Assembly (NCBI GenBank): GCA_964494345.1
Contig: CAZBSI010000002.1
Span: 248,001-312,000 of the forward strand
Direction of reading: 5' to 3'
Source: DTKD01 sp964494345
GTDB taxonomy: Bacteria; Armatimonadota; UBA5829
Length of the DNA stretch: 64,000 bases
Below, piece by piece: positions 43,911-51,393 of this stretch. The notes under the pieces were generated by a model, which was not told the DNA's origin, made no database searches, and saw nothing but the letters and a program-made list of their open reading frames with translations. Made by a program: the position numbers and the translations under genes. Position 1 is the first letter of the stretch. The number at the start of each line of letters is the position of its first letter.

Positions 43911-45395
43911 ATGAAGAGTCTCAGTATATTGGTTTTCGTGGCGATGATAATTGCCGGGTTGTGGGCAGGAGGCTGTTGCGAGGCGGCTGATCTCAAGCAA
44001 ATCACTACAGCCGGGATAACGGTATCGTATCCGGATGGCATGGAGGCGCAAGCCAGGAAAGTGATGGCAGTGGCGCAATCCACCATTAAACCATCACTGG
44101 ACACACATCGCCAGACGATTAGCTTGCTATCCAATGTCAGCACCCTGGCTACCGACATTACCCAGGCCCTGGGAGCCGAGGAAAAGCAGGACGCTGCCAA
44201 GTTGCGATTGCAGATGTTCAAGGAAAAATCCGAGGCCTTGATCGGTGCGTTCTCCAATGTCAAGCTTATTCGGAAAAACGACGCTGTCGCAACAGACGGG
44301 ATCGATGCCGGGTTTATCCAAGTTCGATATTCGAAGGACAAAGACGAATTTAATATGGTCTTTGAGGAGAAGGACCTTGATCAGGACAGGATAAAGCGTA
44401 GCTATTTCCCGGTGTTGATCAACCCTGACGGCACCATTCGCTCGGAGGACAAACTCGGGCAAATGGCGTTGGATTTTCTGGGGTCGGGAGATGCTATGGC
44501 GATTGCTCCCATTCAGGATACGGTCGCCTATCTGATGGCGATGCCGCTGAAGCTCTACAACCCGTTCGGCAGGTGGTTTAACGAAGGAGTCAGCGGATAT
44601 CTGACGCGGCAGTTGGTGACGAAATACGGCTCCAAACAGCTTATCGACCAGGCTGCCTCACTGTTCACGGTTGGGCCAGGCGCTCAGGAGCTGAGAAGCA
44701 AGGTCAATCTGATCGCGTGGCCACAGACGCCATATATAAACAGAGACCCGGCTGTCTTTGACGCAAAACTCGAGGTCGCGCAAGTGCAGTATTCCATCGA
44801 GGCAATATCGGGCCTTTTGAGCAAATCCGGCTCGCAGGCTCTGCCAAAGATCATGGCACAGCTTAACTATATAGGCAACCCGGACACAAATGCGATCTGT
44901 GACGCCATAAAAAAGGTCACCAACACGGATTTCGAGACGACCCTTCTGACCTACGTTCCGAAAAATATCGCCGAAGGGATAACATCCGAGCAATCCCCCA
45001 AATTGATCGAAAAGGCCGAAAAACTGGCGCTGGAAAAGAAATGGGCGGAGGCTGAAGCGGCGCTCCGGCTTGCTCTTGAAATGGATCCTCAGAACGCCAA
45101 CGCACGGCTAAATCTGGCGTGGATAGACCGCGAACTGGGGAAGCGGCTGGATGCGGAGTTGCAGGTGTTTTTGATGCCGGGAATAATCGAAAAGGAAAAA
45201 CATTCCTTTCACCTGTTTGACGCGACCGTCGAGGGCAACTACGTATGCGGCAGATTGGCTATTTTGATGGGCAACCTCGAAGCCGCCAAACAATTTCTGA
45301 CACCTGTGCTAGAGCTTAAGCCAGACCACATCGACGCCAAAAAGGCGATGGAAGAGATACACAAGATCGAGGATGCGGCGAAAGGGGTCAAATAG
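43911..45395 (+). CDS. Secreted MA-like metallopeptidase homologue with TPR tail, probably inactive
   Basis: 494 residues from ATG 43911 (GGAGG 7 nt upstream). It has a signal peptide (1-25, Cys-Cys near the cleavage region) and a gluzincin-like middle part. The second zinc-ligand helix is recognisable as WFNEGVSGYLTRQL (about 223-236). In active relatives an HExxH helix precedes it, but here that place reads APIQDTVAYLM, so the zinc-binding and catalytic residues appear lost. TPR repeats follow (about 365-480: KWAEAEAALRLALEMDPQNANARLNLAW and similar). An extracytoplasmic binding protein or pseudoprotease is the best guess. Its last 8 nt overlap the convergent GT4 gene. Confidence 0.65.
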   Translation: MKSLSILVFVAMIIAGLWAGGCCEAADLKQITTAGITVSYPDGMEAQARKVMAVAQSTIKPSLDTHRQTISLLSNVSTLATDITQALGAEEKQDAAKLRLQMFKEKSEALIGAFSNVKLIRKNDAVATDGIDAGFIQVRYSKDKDEFNMVFEEKDLDQDRIKRSYFPVLINPDGTIRSEDKLGQMALDFLGSGDAMAIAPIQDTVAYLMAMPLKLYNPFGRWFNEGVSGYLTRQLVTKYGSKQLIDQAASLFTVGPGAQELRSKVNLIAWPQTPYINRDPAVFDAKLEVAQVQYSIEAISGLLSKSGSQALPKIMAQLNYIGNPDTNAICDAIKKVTNTDFETTLLTYVPKNIAEGITSEQSPKLIEKAEKLALEKKWAEAEAALRLALEMDPQNANARLNLAWIDRELGKRLDAELQVFLMPGIIEKEKHSFHLFDATVEGNYVCGRLAILMGNLEAAKQFLTPVLELKPDHIDAKKAMEEIHKIEDAAKGVK

Positions 45396-46581
45396 ACCCT
45401 GACTTTTGTCGATTGCCAATAGCGGCGGGGCACGCAGCGGCGGATATAACGGATTCGTAAAACGTTTCGAAATTATCGACCATGCGGTCTATCGAGAAAT
45501 ACTGCGCGTTTGCACGGGCGCGCTCGGCCATTTGGGCACGATCCGCAGGGCTGTTGATCAGGAATTTTATGCGGTCGGAAAACTCACCGGCGTCGTCGGC
45601 GGTAAGAAACCCATCGACCCCGTTTTGCAGGTTTTCCGGTATCCCGCCGGCATCGACGGCCACCACCGGCAGCCCTGCGCTGAGGGCCTCGCATATGGCT
45701 ATGCCCTGAGTCTCCGTGGTGCTGGGGAAAGCGAACGCGTCTGCCGCTCCGTAAATCGGCTCGATATCGACGCGCGGGAGCATGCCCATAAATTGAGCTT
45801 TGTCGCCGAGATTCAACTCATCCGCAAACTCTTTTGTCTCGGCAAGCGCCGGCCCGCCACCGACCAGCGCCAATTTGCTTCGCGGATGCTGTGACAATAC
45901 ATTCTTAAACGCGGCCAAAAGCATTCGAAGGTTTTTTTCGCGAGCGATTCTGCCGACATAAAGCAACAAGAAGTCCCCGTCCCCTACCCCGAAGTCTCGT
46001 CGAAGAGAGGTGCGTTGCTCCGCGGAGAGGAGCTTAATCGGATCGACACCGGTCTTGATAACATCTATACGGGTTTTGACCCCATAAGATCGCAGCACTT
46101 TCTCCACCGGCCCCGATGGCACGACCACTGCGTCGGCCCTGGAATAATGCCATCTCATCAAACTGATCAAAAACTGCCTGGACAGAGACTTCGGCCGAAC
46201 AGGAGCGTAGTGAACATACTCCGTATACAGCGTGTGATTTGTGGCCACAAACGGCACCCCGAACTGCCTGGCCCATTTGGCCCCCAATACCCCTAACAGA
46301 AACGGCGACTGGGCATGCACAATATCCACATCGAGCCTGGAGAATGCTCGCTTTGCTGCAGGGGCAAACGGCAGCGGAAACGGATAATCCGGCATCAGCA
46401 TCGTATGGGTGGCCGGCATTCGGGTAACCCCGTCGTAAACGTCGACATGTCCCTTGAATGCAGGGGCAAAGACAAATACTTCGTGGCCCCGGTTTATCAG
46501 TCCATCCCGCAGAGTGCTGACGCAGACGCTCACTCCGTTGATGATCGGTTCATAGCTTTCTGTAAAAATCGCAATTCGCAT
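45388..46581 (-). CDS. GT4-family glycosyltransferase
   Basis: A 397-residue GT-B retaining glycosyltransferase. It has the N-terminal acceptor side (FTESYEPIINGVSV, DIVHAQSPFLLG), the nucleotide-sugar side with VGRIAREKNLRMLLAAF (about 207-222), and the E-x7-E motif in SSTTETQGIAICEALSAGLP (first Glu near 291). Overall resemblance is to diacylglycerol glucosyltransferases and PimB-like mannosyltransferases, so it probably glycosylates a membrane lipid. Promoter: TTGCAG, 17 nt, TATACT on the minus strand (46627-46599). The leader is short and has no clear ribosome-binding site. Confidence 0.88.
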   Translation of the reverse strand: MRIAIFTESYEPIINGVSVCVSTLRDGLINRGHEVFVFAPAFKGHVDVYDGVTRMPATHTMLMPDYPFPLPFAPAAKRAFSRLDVDIVHAQSPFLLGVLGAKWARQFGVPFVATNHTLYTEYVHYAPVRPKSLSRQFLISLMRWHYSRADAVVVPSGPVEKVLRSYGVKTRIDVIKTGVDPIKLLSAEQRTSLRRDFGVGDGDFLLLYVGRIAREKNLRMLLAAFKNVLSQHPRSKLALVGGGPALAETKEFADELNLGDKAQFMGMLPRVDIEPIYGAADAFAFPSTTETQGIAICEALSAGLPVVAVDAGGIPENLQNGVDGFLTADDAGEFSDRIKFLINSPADRAQMAERARANAQYFSIDRMVDNFETFYESVISAAACPAAIGNRQKSGSI

Positions 46582-46598
46582 AGTATACCCACGACAAT

Positions 46599-46627
46599 AG
46601 TATACCTTTCCCGTGCAACTCCTGCAA
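46599..46627 (-). promoter_or_regulatory. Promoter of the GT4 gene
   Basis: TTGCAG (46627-46622), a 17-nt spacer, TATACT (46604-46599). It leaves a leader of about 12 nt. Confidence 0.5.
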
Positions 46628-46700
46628 CGCAGCGATACTATTCGATGCGTGTCACGTATAATATAGATGTCTGATTTTTGTACGCTTAAAAAGGTGTGTT

Positions 46701-47024
46701 ATGAGCTCAAGAGAGATAGCAATGGCGATGCAGTTGGCAATTGCGATCTTCGCGGTATACCTGCTCGTGCGCAGGTTGGCCAGGCTGAGGACGCTGGGGC
46801 GGGACCTGCCGCCGCACTATATCGCCGACATTCCCACTTACGCGAAGCTCGAATTGGGCCAAATGATCACGGTGGCGTGGTGCAGGGAAGTCGAGGAATC
46901 TGAGAGATTGGCGGATATGCTGCACGGCGAGGGTATCGAGGCTGCTCTTGCAGATAGCCCACCGCAGGTTAAAGTCCCATCACAGGACGCACGGCGGGCT
47001 ATCGAGATTCTAAAGGAAAATTAG
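46701..47024 (+). CDS. Small membrane protein with DUF2007-like domain
   Basis: A 107-residue protein with one N-terminal membrane helix (about 7-24: MAMQLAIAIFAVYLLV) and a cytosolic domain (55-107) whose pattern VAWCREVEESERLADMLHGEGIEAAL (key parts EESERLADML and GIEAAL) matches DUF2007, a putative signal-transduction domain related to PII-like small folds. AAGGTG lies 6 nt before the ATG. A TATAAT box lies at 46657-46662 without a good -35. Function unknown. Its stop is 3 nt from the convergent acetyltransferase stop. Confidence 0.7.
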   Translation: MSSREIAMAMQLAIAIFAVYLLVRRLARLRTLGRDLPPHYIADIPTYAKLELGQMITVAWCREVEESERLADMLHGEGIEAALADSPPQVKVPSQDARRAIEILKEN

Positions 47025-47027
47025 GCC

Positions 47028-48239
47028 CTAACCCGGCTCCAGCCAGGTTCGATAAGGCGTAAGAGGTGAAAATATCTCACCTGCCTTGATAAGCATCTCC
47101 ATCCCCTCACCTTCTACCCGAATCTTGCCGAGTTCCCAGGCATCATAGGGAGACAGATAGCCGGAATATAGCCTGGCGAAGGTCTGTATATCCAACTGCA
47201 GGCGGTGCCTGGGATTGGGTTTTCTGATTTCGACCCCTCCCCCATCAGCCTCGAGGCTGAAATCCCAGCCTTTTTCAAAGACCGGGTCAGTAATCGAGAA
47301 GCTGACGCCGCCGGAGACATCCTCATCGACCGCGAGACTTGCCATCGCACCGACCGGATCGATTACCCTGAACTGAAAGGAAGGGCCGACAGAAGCATTG
47401 ATCGCGCGGGGGTTAGGTATTTCCTGCAAAAACAGGTCATCAACCGGCGCGTAGAACGAAAGGGTGCCATCATCGACCAATCTGCCGAGTAATGCCAGCA
47501 TATCCCTGCGATGGGCGGCCTCCGAATACGCGATTTCGTAAACGCTAATGGACTTGCGATCATCTTTCTGGGTGAACACGTATGCCGCATAGCCGTCGAC
47601 TCTATCTCCAGTCACATGCACGACAACGTCATTTCCCGATCCAGGCTCGGTAAGCGGGCTCGGCTTTAATTTGGTCACCCTGTCCCACCACACATCGCTT
47701 CGCTGCGTCAGGCAGTTGTAGTCCTGAGCCCAATCGTCAAAGATCGCCTTGATATATCGCAGATCCCCTTCCTGTATGAAGCGCGCCTTGCCCGCATCTC
47801 CAAGCTCTGTGAAAACCTTGCCGGCTGCGCTGTAGCTGCGATTCTCCGCGCCGATCTCCCAACCGAATTTGCGATAATATGGATAGGAGAACGGCCACAG
47901 CGACGACAAATAAATCTTATCGGAACGCAGCAGCCGCACCGATTCTCTCATCATCTCCGACGCATAACCCTTACACCGCGCCTCCGGAACGGTCGCCACA
48001 GCCCCGGTAGCGGCGTGGCTGACGGGTGATCCGTTAATATAGACAGGGGCCGGCCGGCAAACCAGCGTGGATACTATCAGCCCCTCGTCCTCGACCACCA
48101 ATATATATCTAAGCCCGAAGACCTCAGCGACCATCTCAAAAAAACTGGCCCACTGCTCCAGCGGCGTGTCCGGAAACGCGACCGCAGCAACCTCGATGGC
48201 CCTTTGAAGCTCGGCTTTTTTCGGATTCCTGGCAATCAT
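47028..48239 (-). CDS. Eis-like GNAT acetyltransferase with SCP2-type C-terminus
   Basis: 403 residues from ATG 48239, which follows AGGAG by 6 nt; the frame is open to 48374 and an ATG at 48245 touches the ribosome-binding site. The first GNAT domain (1-150) has the acetyl-CoA motif VATVPEARCKGYASEMM (Arg/Gln-Gly-x-Gly/Ala type, near 85-101). A second GNAT-like domain (about 160-290) and a sterol-carrier-like domain (about 295-400) follow. This three-part build is that of Eis and related aminoglycoside or protein acetyltransferases (COG4552). The substrate is unknown, and resistance should not be assumed. Confidence 0.85.
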   Translation of the reverse strand: MIARNPKKAELQRAIEVAAVAFPDTPLEQWASFFEMVAEVFGLRYILVVEDEGLIVSTLVCRPAPVYINGSPVSHAATGAVATVPEARCKGYASEMMRESVRLLRSDKIYLSSLWPFSYPYYRKFGWEIGAENRSYSAAGKVFTELGDAGKARFIQEGDLRYIKAIFDDWAQDYNCLTQRSDVWWDRVTKLKPSPLTEPGSGNDVVVHVTGDRVDGYAAYVFTQKDDRKSISVYEIAYSEAAHRRDMLALLGRLVDDGTLSFYAPVDDLFLQEIPNPRAINASVGPSFQFRVIDPVGAMASLAVDEDVSGGVSFSITDPVFEKGWDFSLEADGGGVEIRKPNPRHRLQLDIQTFARLYSGYLSPYDAWELGKIRVEGEGMEMLIKAGEIFSPLTPYRTWLEPG

Positions 48240-48403
48240 AGTCATCTCCTGTATAAGCAAAATATTATAACAAAAAATCGCTGGTTTAGAACTGAGAAGT
48301 GTACCAACGCTCAACAATGTCGGCAGGCGCCCGTTTAGAAAAAATACCGAACAGGTAAATACAAGCACACGCAAGTATACCGGGTTTACTCGACCTTTTC
48401 ATT

Positions 48404-48463
48404 TTGGCACACTAATTGCCGTATAGATTATAAGTCGAGCTTCTCAGATAGAGGAAGTCGACT
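48404..48463 (+). promoter_or_regulatory. Promoter with overlapping inverted repeat
   Basis: TTGGCA (48404-48409), 18 nt, TTATAA (48428-48433). A 10-bp imperfect inverted repeat with one bulge (AGTCGA-g-CTTC / GAAG-TCGACT, 48433-48463) begins at the last base of the -10 box. It could be an operator or the first stem of the transcript. Confidence 0.4.
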
Positions 48464-48587
48464 GGGAAATGGCGAAGTTGTACTGCATAAGGTGTGGTGT
48501 CGTGGGCCGGATGTAGTGCAAAGTGGGCCGCACTGGTTGATTATCTGGCTTGGCACTGATTTATTTTACTGATCTGTTACAAGGTTG

Positions 48588-48618
48588 TTGTCAAATCGTT
48601 GCAAACGCGTGCTAGTAT
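48588..48618 (+). promoter_or_regulatory. Candidate promoter before the structured segment
   Basis: TTGTCA (48588-48593), a 19-nt spacer, TAGTAT (48613-48618), about 30 nt before the pseudoknot candidate. The spacer is longer than ideal. Confidence 0.35.
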
Positions 48619-48650
48619 GTATTCGTTGGGAACGCCGAACTACGCACAGA

Positions 48651-48795
48651 ACAACCACCAAAAGCGATGCAGGCAGACGATGGGAAAACCCTATTCAAAA
48701 TAGGGTGGCGCTTTGTTGTTTCCTTATGTCTGCCGGCCCACAGAAAAACAACACCGGAACCGCCGCGAATTTCACCTTTACGGCATGGTTCTGTG
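48651..48795 (+). ncRNA. Candidate pseudoknotted structured RNA
   Basis: Stem A: ACAAC + AAAGCG (48651-48655, 48661-48666) with CGCTTT + GTTGT (48709-48719), 11 bp around a 5-nt bulge. Hairpin B inside it: ACCCTATT/AATAGGGT (48688-48695/48699-48706), 8 perfect pairs. Pseudoknot C: GGCAGAC inside the A loop (48672-48678) with GTCTGCC after A (48728-48734), 7 perfect pairs. Next follows CACAGAA/TTCTGTG (48739-48745/48789-48795), enclosing GCCG/CGGC. The nested-plus-crossing topology is that of riboswitches and small ribozymes (HDV-like order of strands), but no known class signature is recognised. It lies about 380 nt ahead of the sigma-factor ATG. Confidence 0.45.
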
Positions 48796-49178
48796 ACAAT
48801 ATCTATTCTCTTCGCCGATTCACACACGGCGTTGAGGTAATCCGGCGTTCTAAATCTTCTTCGGAAAACGTGTTTTCTGAAGAATGCAATAGCAATAACC
48901 TGATTTCGGACTCTGATCAGTTAGACAAGGAGGTCGCTGGGGAGCAATTGTGACATTACCGCCGGACTTGGCGGGCGCTGTCCAGTTTGGGCAAATATGT
49001 CGGAGTGTTGTTGTTGCACTGGCTGGGCGAGATGTAACCTGCTTTATGGTAGGAAGCCGATTAAGTGGGCAGGCAGATGCTGTTGAGATAGACCGAGGGC
49101 ATGATTTCGTGTGCAATCGGTGCGAGATATCAAGTTATCGTTCCTCATGAAGAGGTATTGGAGGAAGGAGGCTTGTCG

Positions 49179-50072
49179 ATGCACAGCGATCCGCTGGAAT
49201 TGACGGAGCCGGTTCTTGAAGAAGCGCTGCCCGTAACTTCGGAAGTAGCCGATTCGATGGATATGTATCTTGATCGAATCGGTAAATGGCCTTTGCTGAG
49301 CGCCGAAGACGAGCAAAGGCTTTCGAGAAAGGCTAAAGCAGGTGATCTTAGCGCCCATCGAAAGCTGGTGGAGTGCAATCTGAAGCTGGTCGTCAGTATT
49401 GCAAAGGTATACGCTCGATCGGGAGTTCCTCTGCCTGACCTGATTCAAGAGGGAAATATCGGCTTGATGAAGGCTGTGGAATCATTTGATCCTGAACGGG
49501 GGTTTAGATTTAGTACCTACGCAGTGGCCTGGATCAGGCAGGCGATTATGCGTGCAATCGAACGGCAAGGTCGGGCAATCAGGGTGCCTAGCTATGTGAT
49601 TCAGTCTATTCGTAGGCTCAATAAGGCTGGGACCTCTTTTGTAAACGAATTCGGTAGGGAACCCACAATCGAAGAGCTCTGCGAGCGGATGCAGCTCCCC
49701 CGGGAGAAGGTGCTGCGGCTGCTCGAAGCCTCTGAGGCTTTGGTCTCATTAGATGAGCCTGTCTCTGAGGACGGAATGACCTCGCTTATCGAAAGGCTGA
49801 CGGATTCGGGATCAGCGAATCCTGAGCATGATATGATGAAGCGAGAGACCGTTGAGGTGCTTGGCGAATTGATGGATTGGCTGAGTCCTCAGGAAAAAAT
49901 AATAATCGAAAAGCGCTTTGGGCTGAAGGGTGGTACAGTTTTCACCCTGCAGGAAATCGGACAACAGATGCATATAACTAGGGAGAGAGTGCGTCAGTTG
50001 GAAGCCAGGGCGCTCAAAAAACTTAAACTCGCGGTGACAAGAAATTGGCTTGATACATTTTTTGACACTTGA
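49179..50072 (+). CDS. RpoD-like (sigma-70 group 1/2) RNA polymerase sigma factor
   Basis: 297 residues from ATG 49179, which follows AAGGAGG by 7 nt; the frame is open from 49101. It shows region 1.2 (DSMDMYLDRIGKWPLL), region 2 (LVECNLKLVVSIAKVYARSG, then IQEGNIGLMKAVESFDP and FSTYAVAWIRQAIMRAI), region 3 (VPSYVIQSIRRLNKA) and region 4 (LTLQEIGQ-like helix-turn-helix TLQEIGQQMHITRERVRQLE). There is no long region 1.1, so a group-2 or short group-1 factor is likely. It recognises -10/-35 promoters such as those noted here. Its stop overlaps the start region of a solo LuxR-HTH gene. It is preceded by the long structured spacer. Confidence 0.92.
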   Translation: MHSDPLELTEPVLEEALPVTSEVADSMDMYLDRIGKWPLLSAEDEQRLSRKAKAGDLSAHRKLVECNLKLVVSIAKVYARSGVPLPDLIQEGNIGLMKAVESFDPERGFRFSTYAVAWIRQAIMRAIERQGRAIRVPSYVIQSIRRLNKAGTSFVNEFGREPTIEELCERMQLPREKVLRLLEASEALVSLDEPVSEDGMTSLIERLTDSGSANPEHDMMKRETVEVLGELMDWLSPQEKIIIEKRFGLKGGTVFTLQEIGQQMHITRERVRQLEARALKKLKLAVTRNWLDTFFDT

Positions 50073-50089
50073 GAGGGGGCACGGGAAGC

Positions 50090-50341
50090 ATGGATAGCAC
50101 CGAGCGAACTGCGTTAGGCCCCGGGGATAGGGAGACCCTGGCCCAAATTACGGAAAGGGAACGCGAGATTCTCAAGTTAATTTTTGACGGAAAGTGCTCC
50201 AGTGAGGTGGCACAAAGTCTATCGGTAAGCAAAAGAACGGTCGACTTCTATTTAGCTAGGGCATACGTCAAATTAGGGGCAACAAACAGGTTTCAAGCGT
50301 TCAAAAGGGCAGTGGAACTGGGAATAATTGCAGATACTTAA
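50090..50341 (+). CDS. Solo LuxR/GerE helix-turn-helix protein
   Basis: 83 residues from ATG 50090. Apart from a short N-terminus it is only a GerE-type DNA-binding domain: LTEREREILKLI-like ITEREREILKLIFDG (about 21-35), SSEVAQSLSVSKRTVDFYLARAYVKLGATNR (recognition-helix segment near 38-68; shown here in parts as SVSKRTVDFYLARAYVKLG), and FQAFKRAVELGII. No receiver, autoinducer or other sensor domain is attached. It follows the sigma-factor stop by 17 nt and is probably co-transcribed, so it may modulate that sigma factor or its regulon. Followed by a hairpin at 50411-50438. Confidence 0.8.
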   Translation: MDSTERTALGPGDRETLAQITEREREILKLIFDGKCSSEVAQSLSVSKRTVDFYLARAYVKLGATNRFQAFKRAVELGIIADT

Positions 50342-50410
50342 CAGGTGCGTTGAAGCAGCCAATCGGAAACTCCGGTTTTTGCCGGGACAAGCGAATATGC
50401 ACTGACGTTC

Positions 50411-50438
50411 GGGCCTGATCGAGTTATGTATCAGGCCC
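50411..50438. terminator. Hairpin terminator between convergent genes
   Basis: GGGCCTGAT/ATCAGGCCC perfect stem with a 10-nt loop. The T-run is poor on both strands (TAATATTG on plus), so strength is uncertain. Confidence 0.55.
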
Positions 50439-50462
50439 TAATATTGTCTGGTGTATTTTATA

Positions 50463-50795
50463 TTAGTGGTGGCCGACAACTGGGCAGTAGGGCGGAACGC
50501 CGATGGGTTGAAGCGTATAGGCGTATCCCCACGGGCAGTTGACTTGCGCCTTCATATAACCCGGAGCTATATTTCCCCAGGTTACCACATCGCCGTCGTT
50601 TCTGTGATACTCCATCGCCCACTGCATTTTGGCCCCGTCCAGGGATTTCAAATTGGCCAGGCAGGCGTTGGTGCGGGCTGTATCCCTGGTCTTCACAAAG
50701 CTCGGCGTGGCTATGGCAAGCAGCATCGCGATCAACGAAACGACGATCATAACCTCCACCAGCGTAAAACCTTTTTTCCGAGCGGATTTATGCAT
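50463..50795 (-). CDS. Type IV pilin/pseudopilin-like protein 1
   Basis: 110 residues from ATG 50795. A short basic leader ends KKG, followed by the prepilin cleavage site and hydrophobic helix FTLVEVMIVVSLIAMLL. Glu5 of the mature protein is present. The small globular part contains the DGDVVTWGNIAPGYMK pattern and two Cys near the end (CPWG, YCPVVGHH), as in GspG/ComGC-like proteins of Armatimonadota- and Planctomycetes-like genomes. It should be processed by a prepilin peptidase and assembled in a type II secretion or type IV pilus-like apparatus encoded elsewhere. AGAGG precedes the ATG. Confidence 0.86.
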   Translation of the reverse strand: MHKSARKKGFTLVEVMIVVSLIAMLLAIATPSFVKTRDTARTNACLANLKSLDGAKMQWAMEYHRNDGDVVTWGNIAPGYMKAQVNCPWGYAYTLQPIGVPPYCPVVGHH

Positions 50796-50902
50796 CAATA
50801 CTACCTCTATGGTTCCGCAAATACCGTATCAGGGTCAGAATTTACACATAAGATTGTTCCATATTACGGCCGCTATTGTGACAAAAAGCTGGTTGATGAC
50901 CG

Positions 50903-51244
50903 CTACTGCGGCATAACGTGGTCGGGGTTGGGGCAAGACGGGCAGGTCCCTATGACCTGAAGGTCATAACCCGGCCCAAGCGGGCAAGTTGGCTGGGTTT
51001 TGAGATAGTTCGGAACAATCTCGCCCCAACCGACGCTGTCTCCGTCATGCTTTCGGCACTCCATAGCGTACTGCTCTTTTGCCTGGTTGATTTCACGCAG
51101 GTTGGATAGACACGCCTTTTGCCGGGAAGCCTCTCGCGCTTTCATAAGATTGGGTATCGCAACAGCCATCAAAACAGCGATGATTACGACCACAATCATG
51201 ATCTCTATAAGTGTGAAGCCTTTGCAGTTCGCACGGATTTTCAT
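50903..51244 (-). CDS. Type IV pilin/pseudopilin-like protein 2
   Basis: 113 residues from ATG 51244 (GAGG 6 nt upstream; other in-frame starts exist up to 51265). It has the leader and cleavage pattern KGFTLIEIMIVVVIIAVLMAVAIP with Glu5, then the SNLREINQAKEQYAME helix, DGDSVGWGEIVPNYLK and a Cys-rich end (CPLGPGYDLQVIGTCPSCP). It is a close paralogue of the gene at 50463-50795, to which it is adjacent in tandem, separated by about 107 nt. The pair probably forms part of one filament. Confidence 0.86.
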   Translation of the reverse strand: MKIRANCKGFTLIEIMIVVVIIAVLMAVAIPNLMKAREASRQKACLSNLREINQAKEQYAMECRKHDGDSVGWGEIVPNYLKTQPTCPLGPGYDLQVIGTCPSCPNPDHVMPQ

Positions 51245-51340
51245 TCCCATCCTCGACAACGTCAAAATCGATATTACAGGAGTTTATTCCATATCTGGTG
51301 CAGTGAAGGGGACAGGTAGAAATGCATAATTTGAAAAAAT

Positions 51341-51364
51341 GAGGCCCGACATTTGCCGAGCCTC
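51341..51364 (-). terminator. Intrinsic terminator of the rhamnose isomerase gene
   Basis: GAGGC/GCCTC stem, with A then six T residues following on the minus strand (51340-51334). Confidence 0.7.
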
Positions 51365-51393
51365 GATTTGCGGGAAGGTTATATGAAATAAGA

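Larger units (their letters stand above)
48240..49178. other. Long spacer without a supported gene
   Basis: Roughly 940 bp between the acetyltransferase start and the sigma-factor start. It holds two promoter-like sequences, several strong stems and a pseudoknot-forming segment. An open frame of 122 codons (48585-48953) has no ribosome-binding site and reads as low-quality protein over the structured segment. I see no tRNA, tmRNA, RNase P or SRP hallmark. Confidence 0.6.

Noticed and set aside
47028..48374. Acetyltransferase start at 48374
   Set aside because: The first 45 codons have no ribosome-binding site and no GNAT similarity; AGGAG is properly spaced to ATG 48239.
48661..48735. c-di-GMP (GEMM) riboswitch
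   Set aside because: Some spacing of AAACC, hairpin and GG-x-GCGC looks similar, but the conserved GCAAA/ACGCAAAGC core and the tetraloop receptor are missing.
48585..48953. 122-codon frame in the sigma-factor spacer
   Set aside because: No ribosome-binding site, unusual composition, and it coincides with strong RNA stems including the pseudoknot candidate.
49101..49178. Upstream start of the sigma factor
   Set aside because: AAGGAGG 7 nt before ATG 49179 is far better than anything at 49101, and the extra 26 residues have no sigma-factor similarity.
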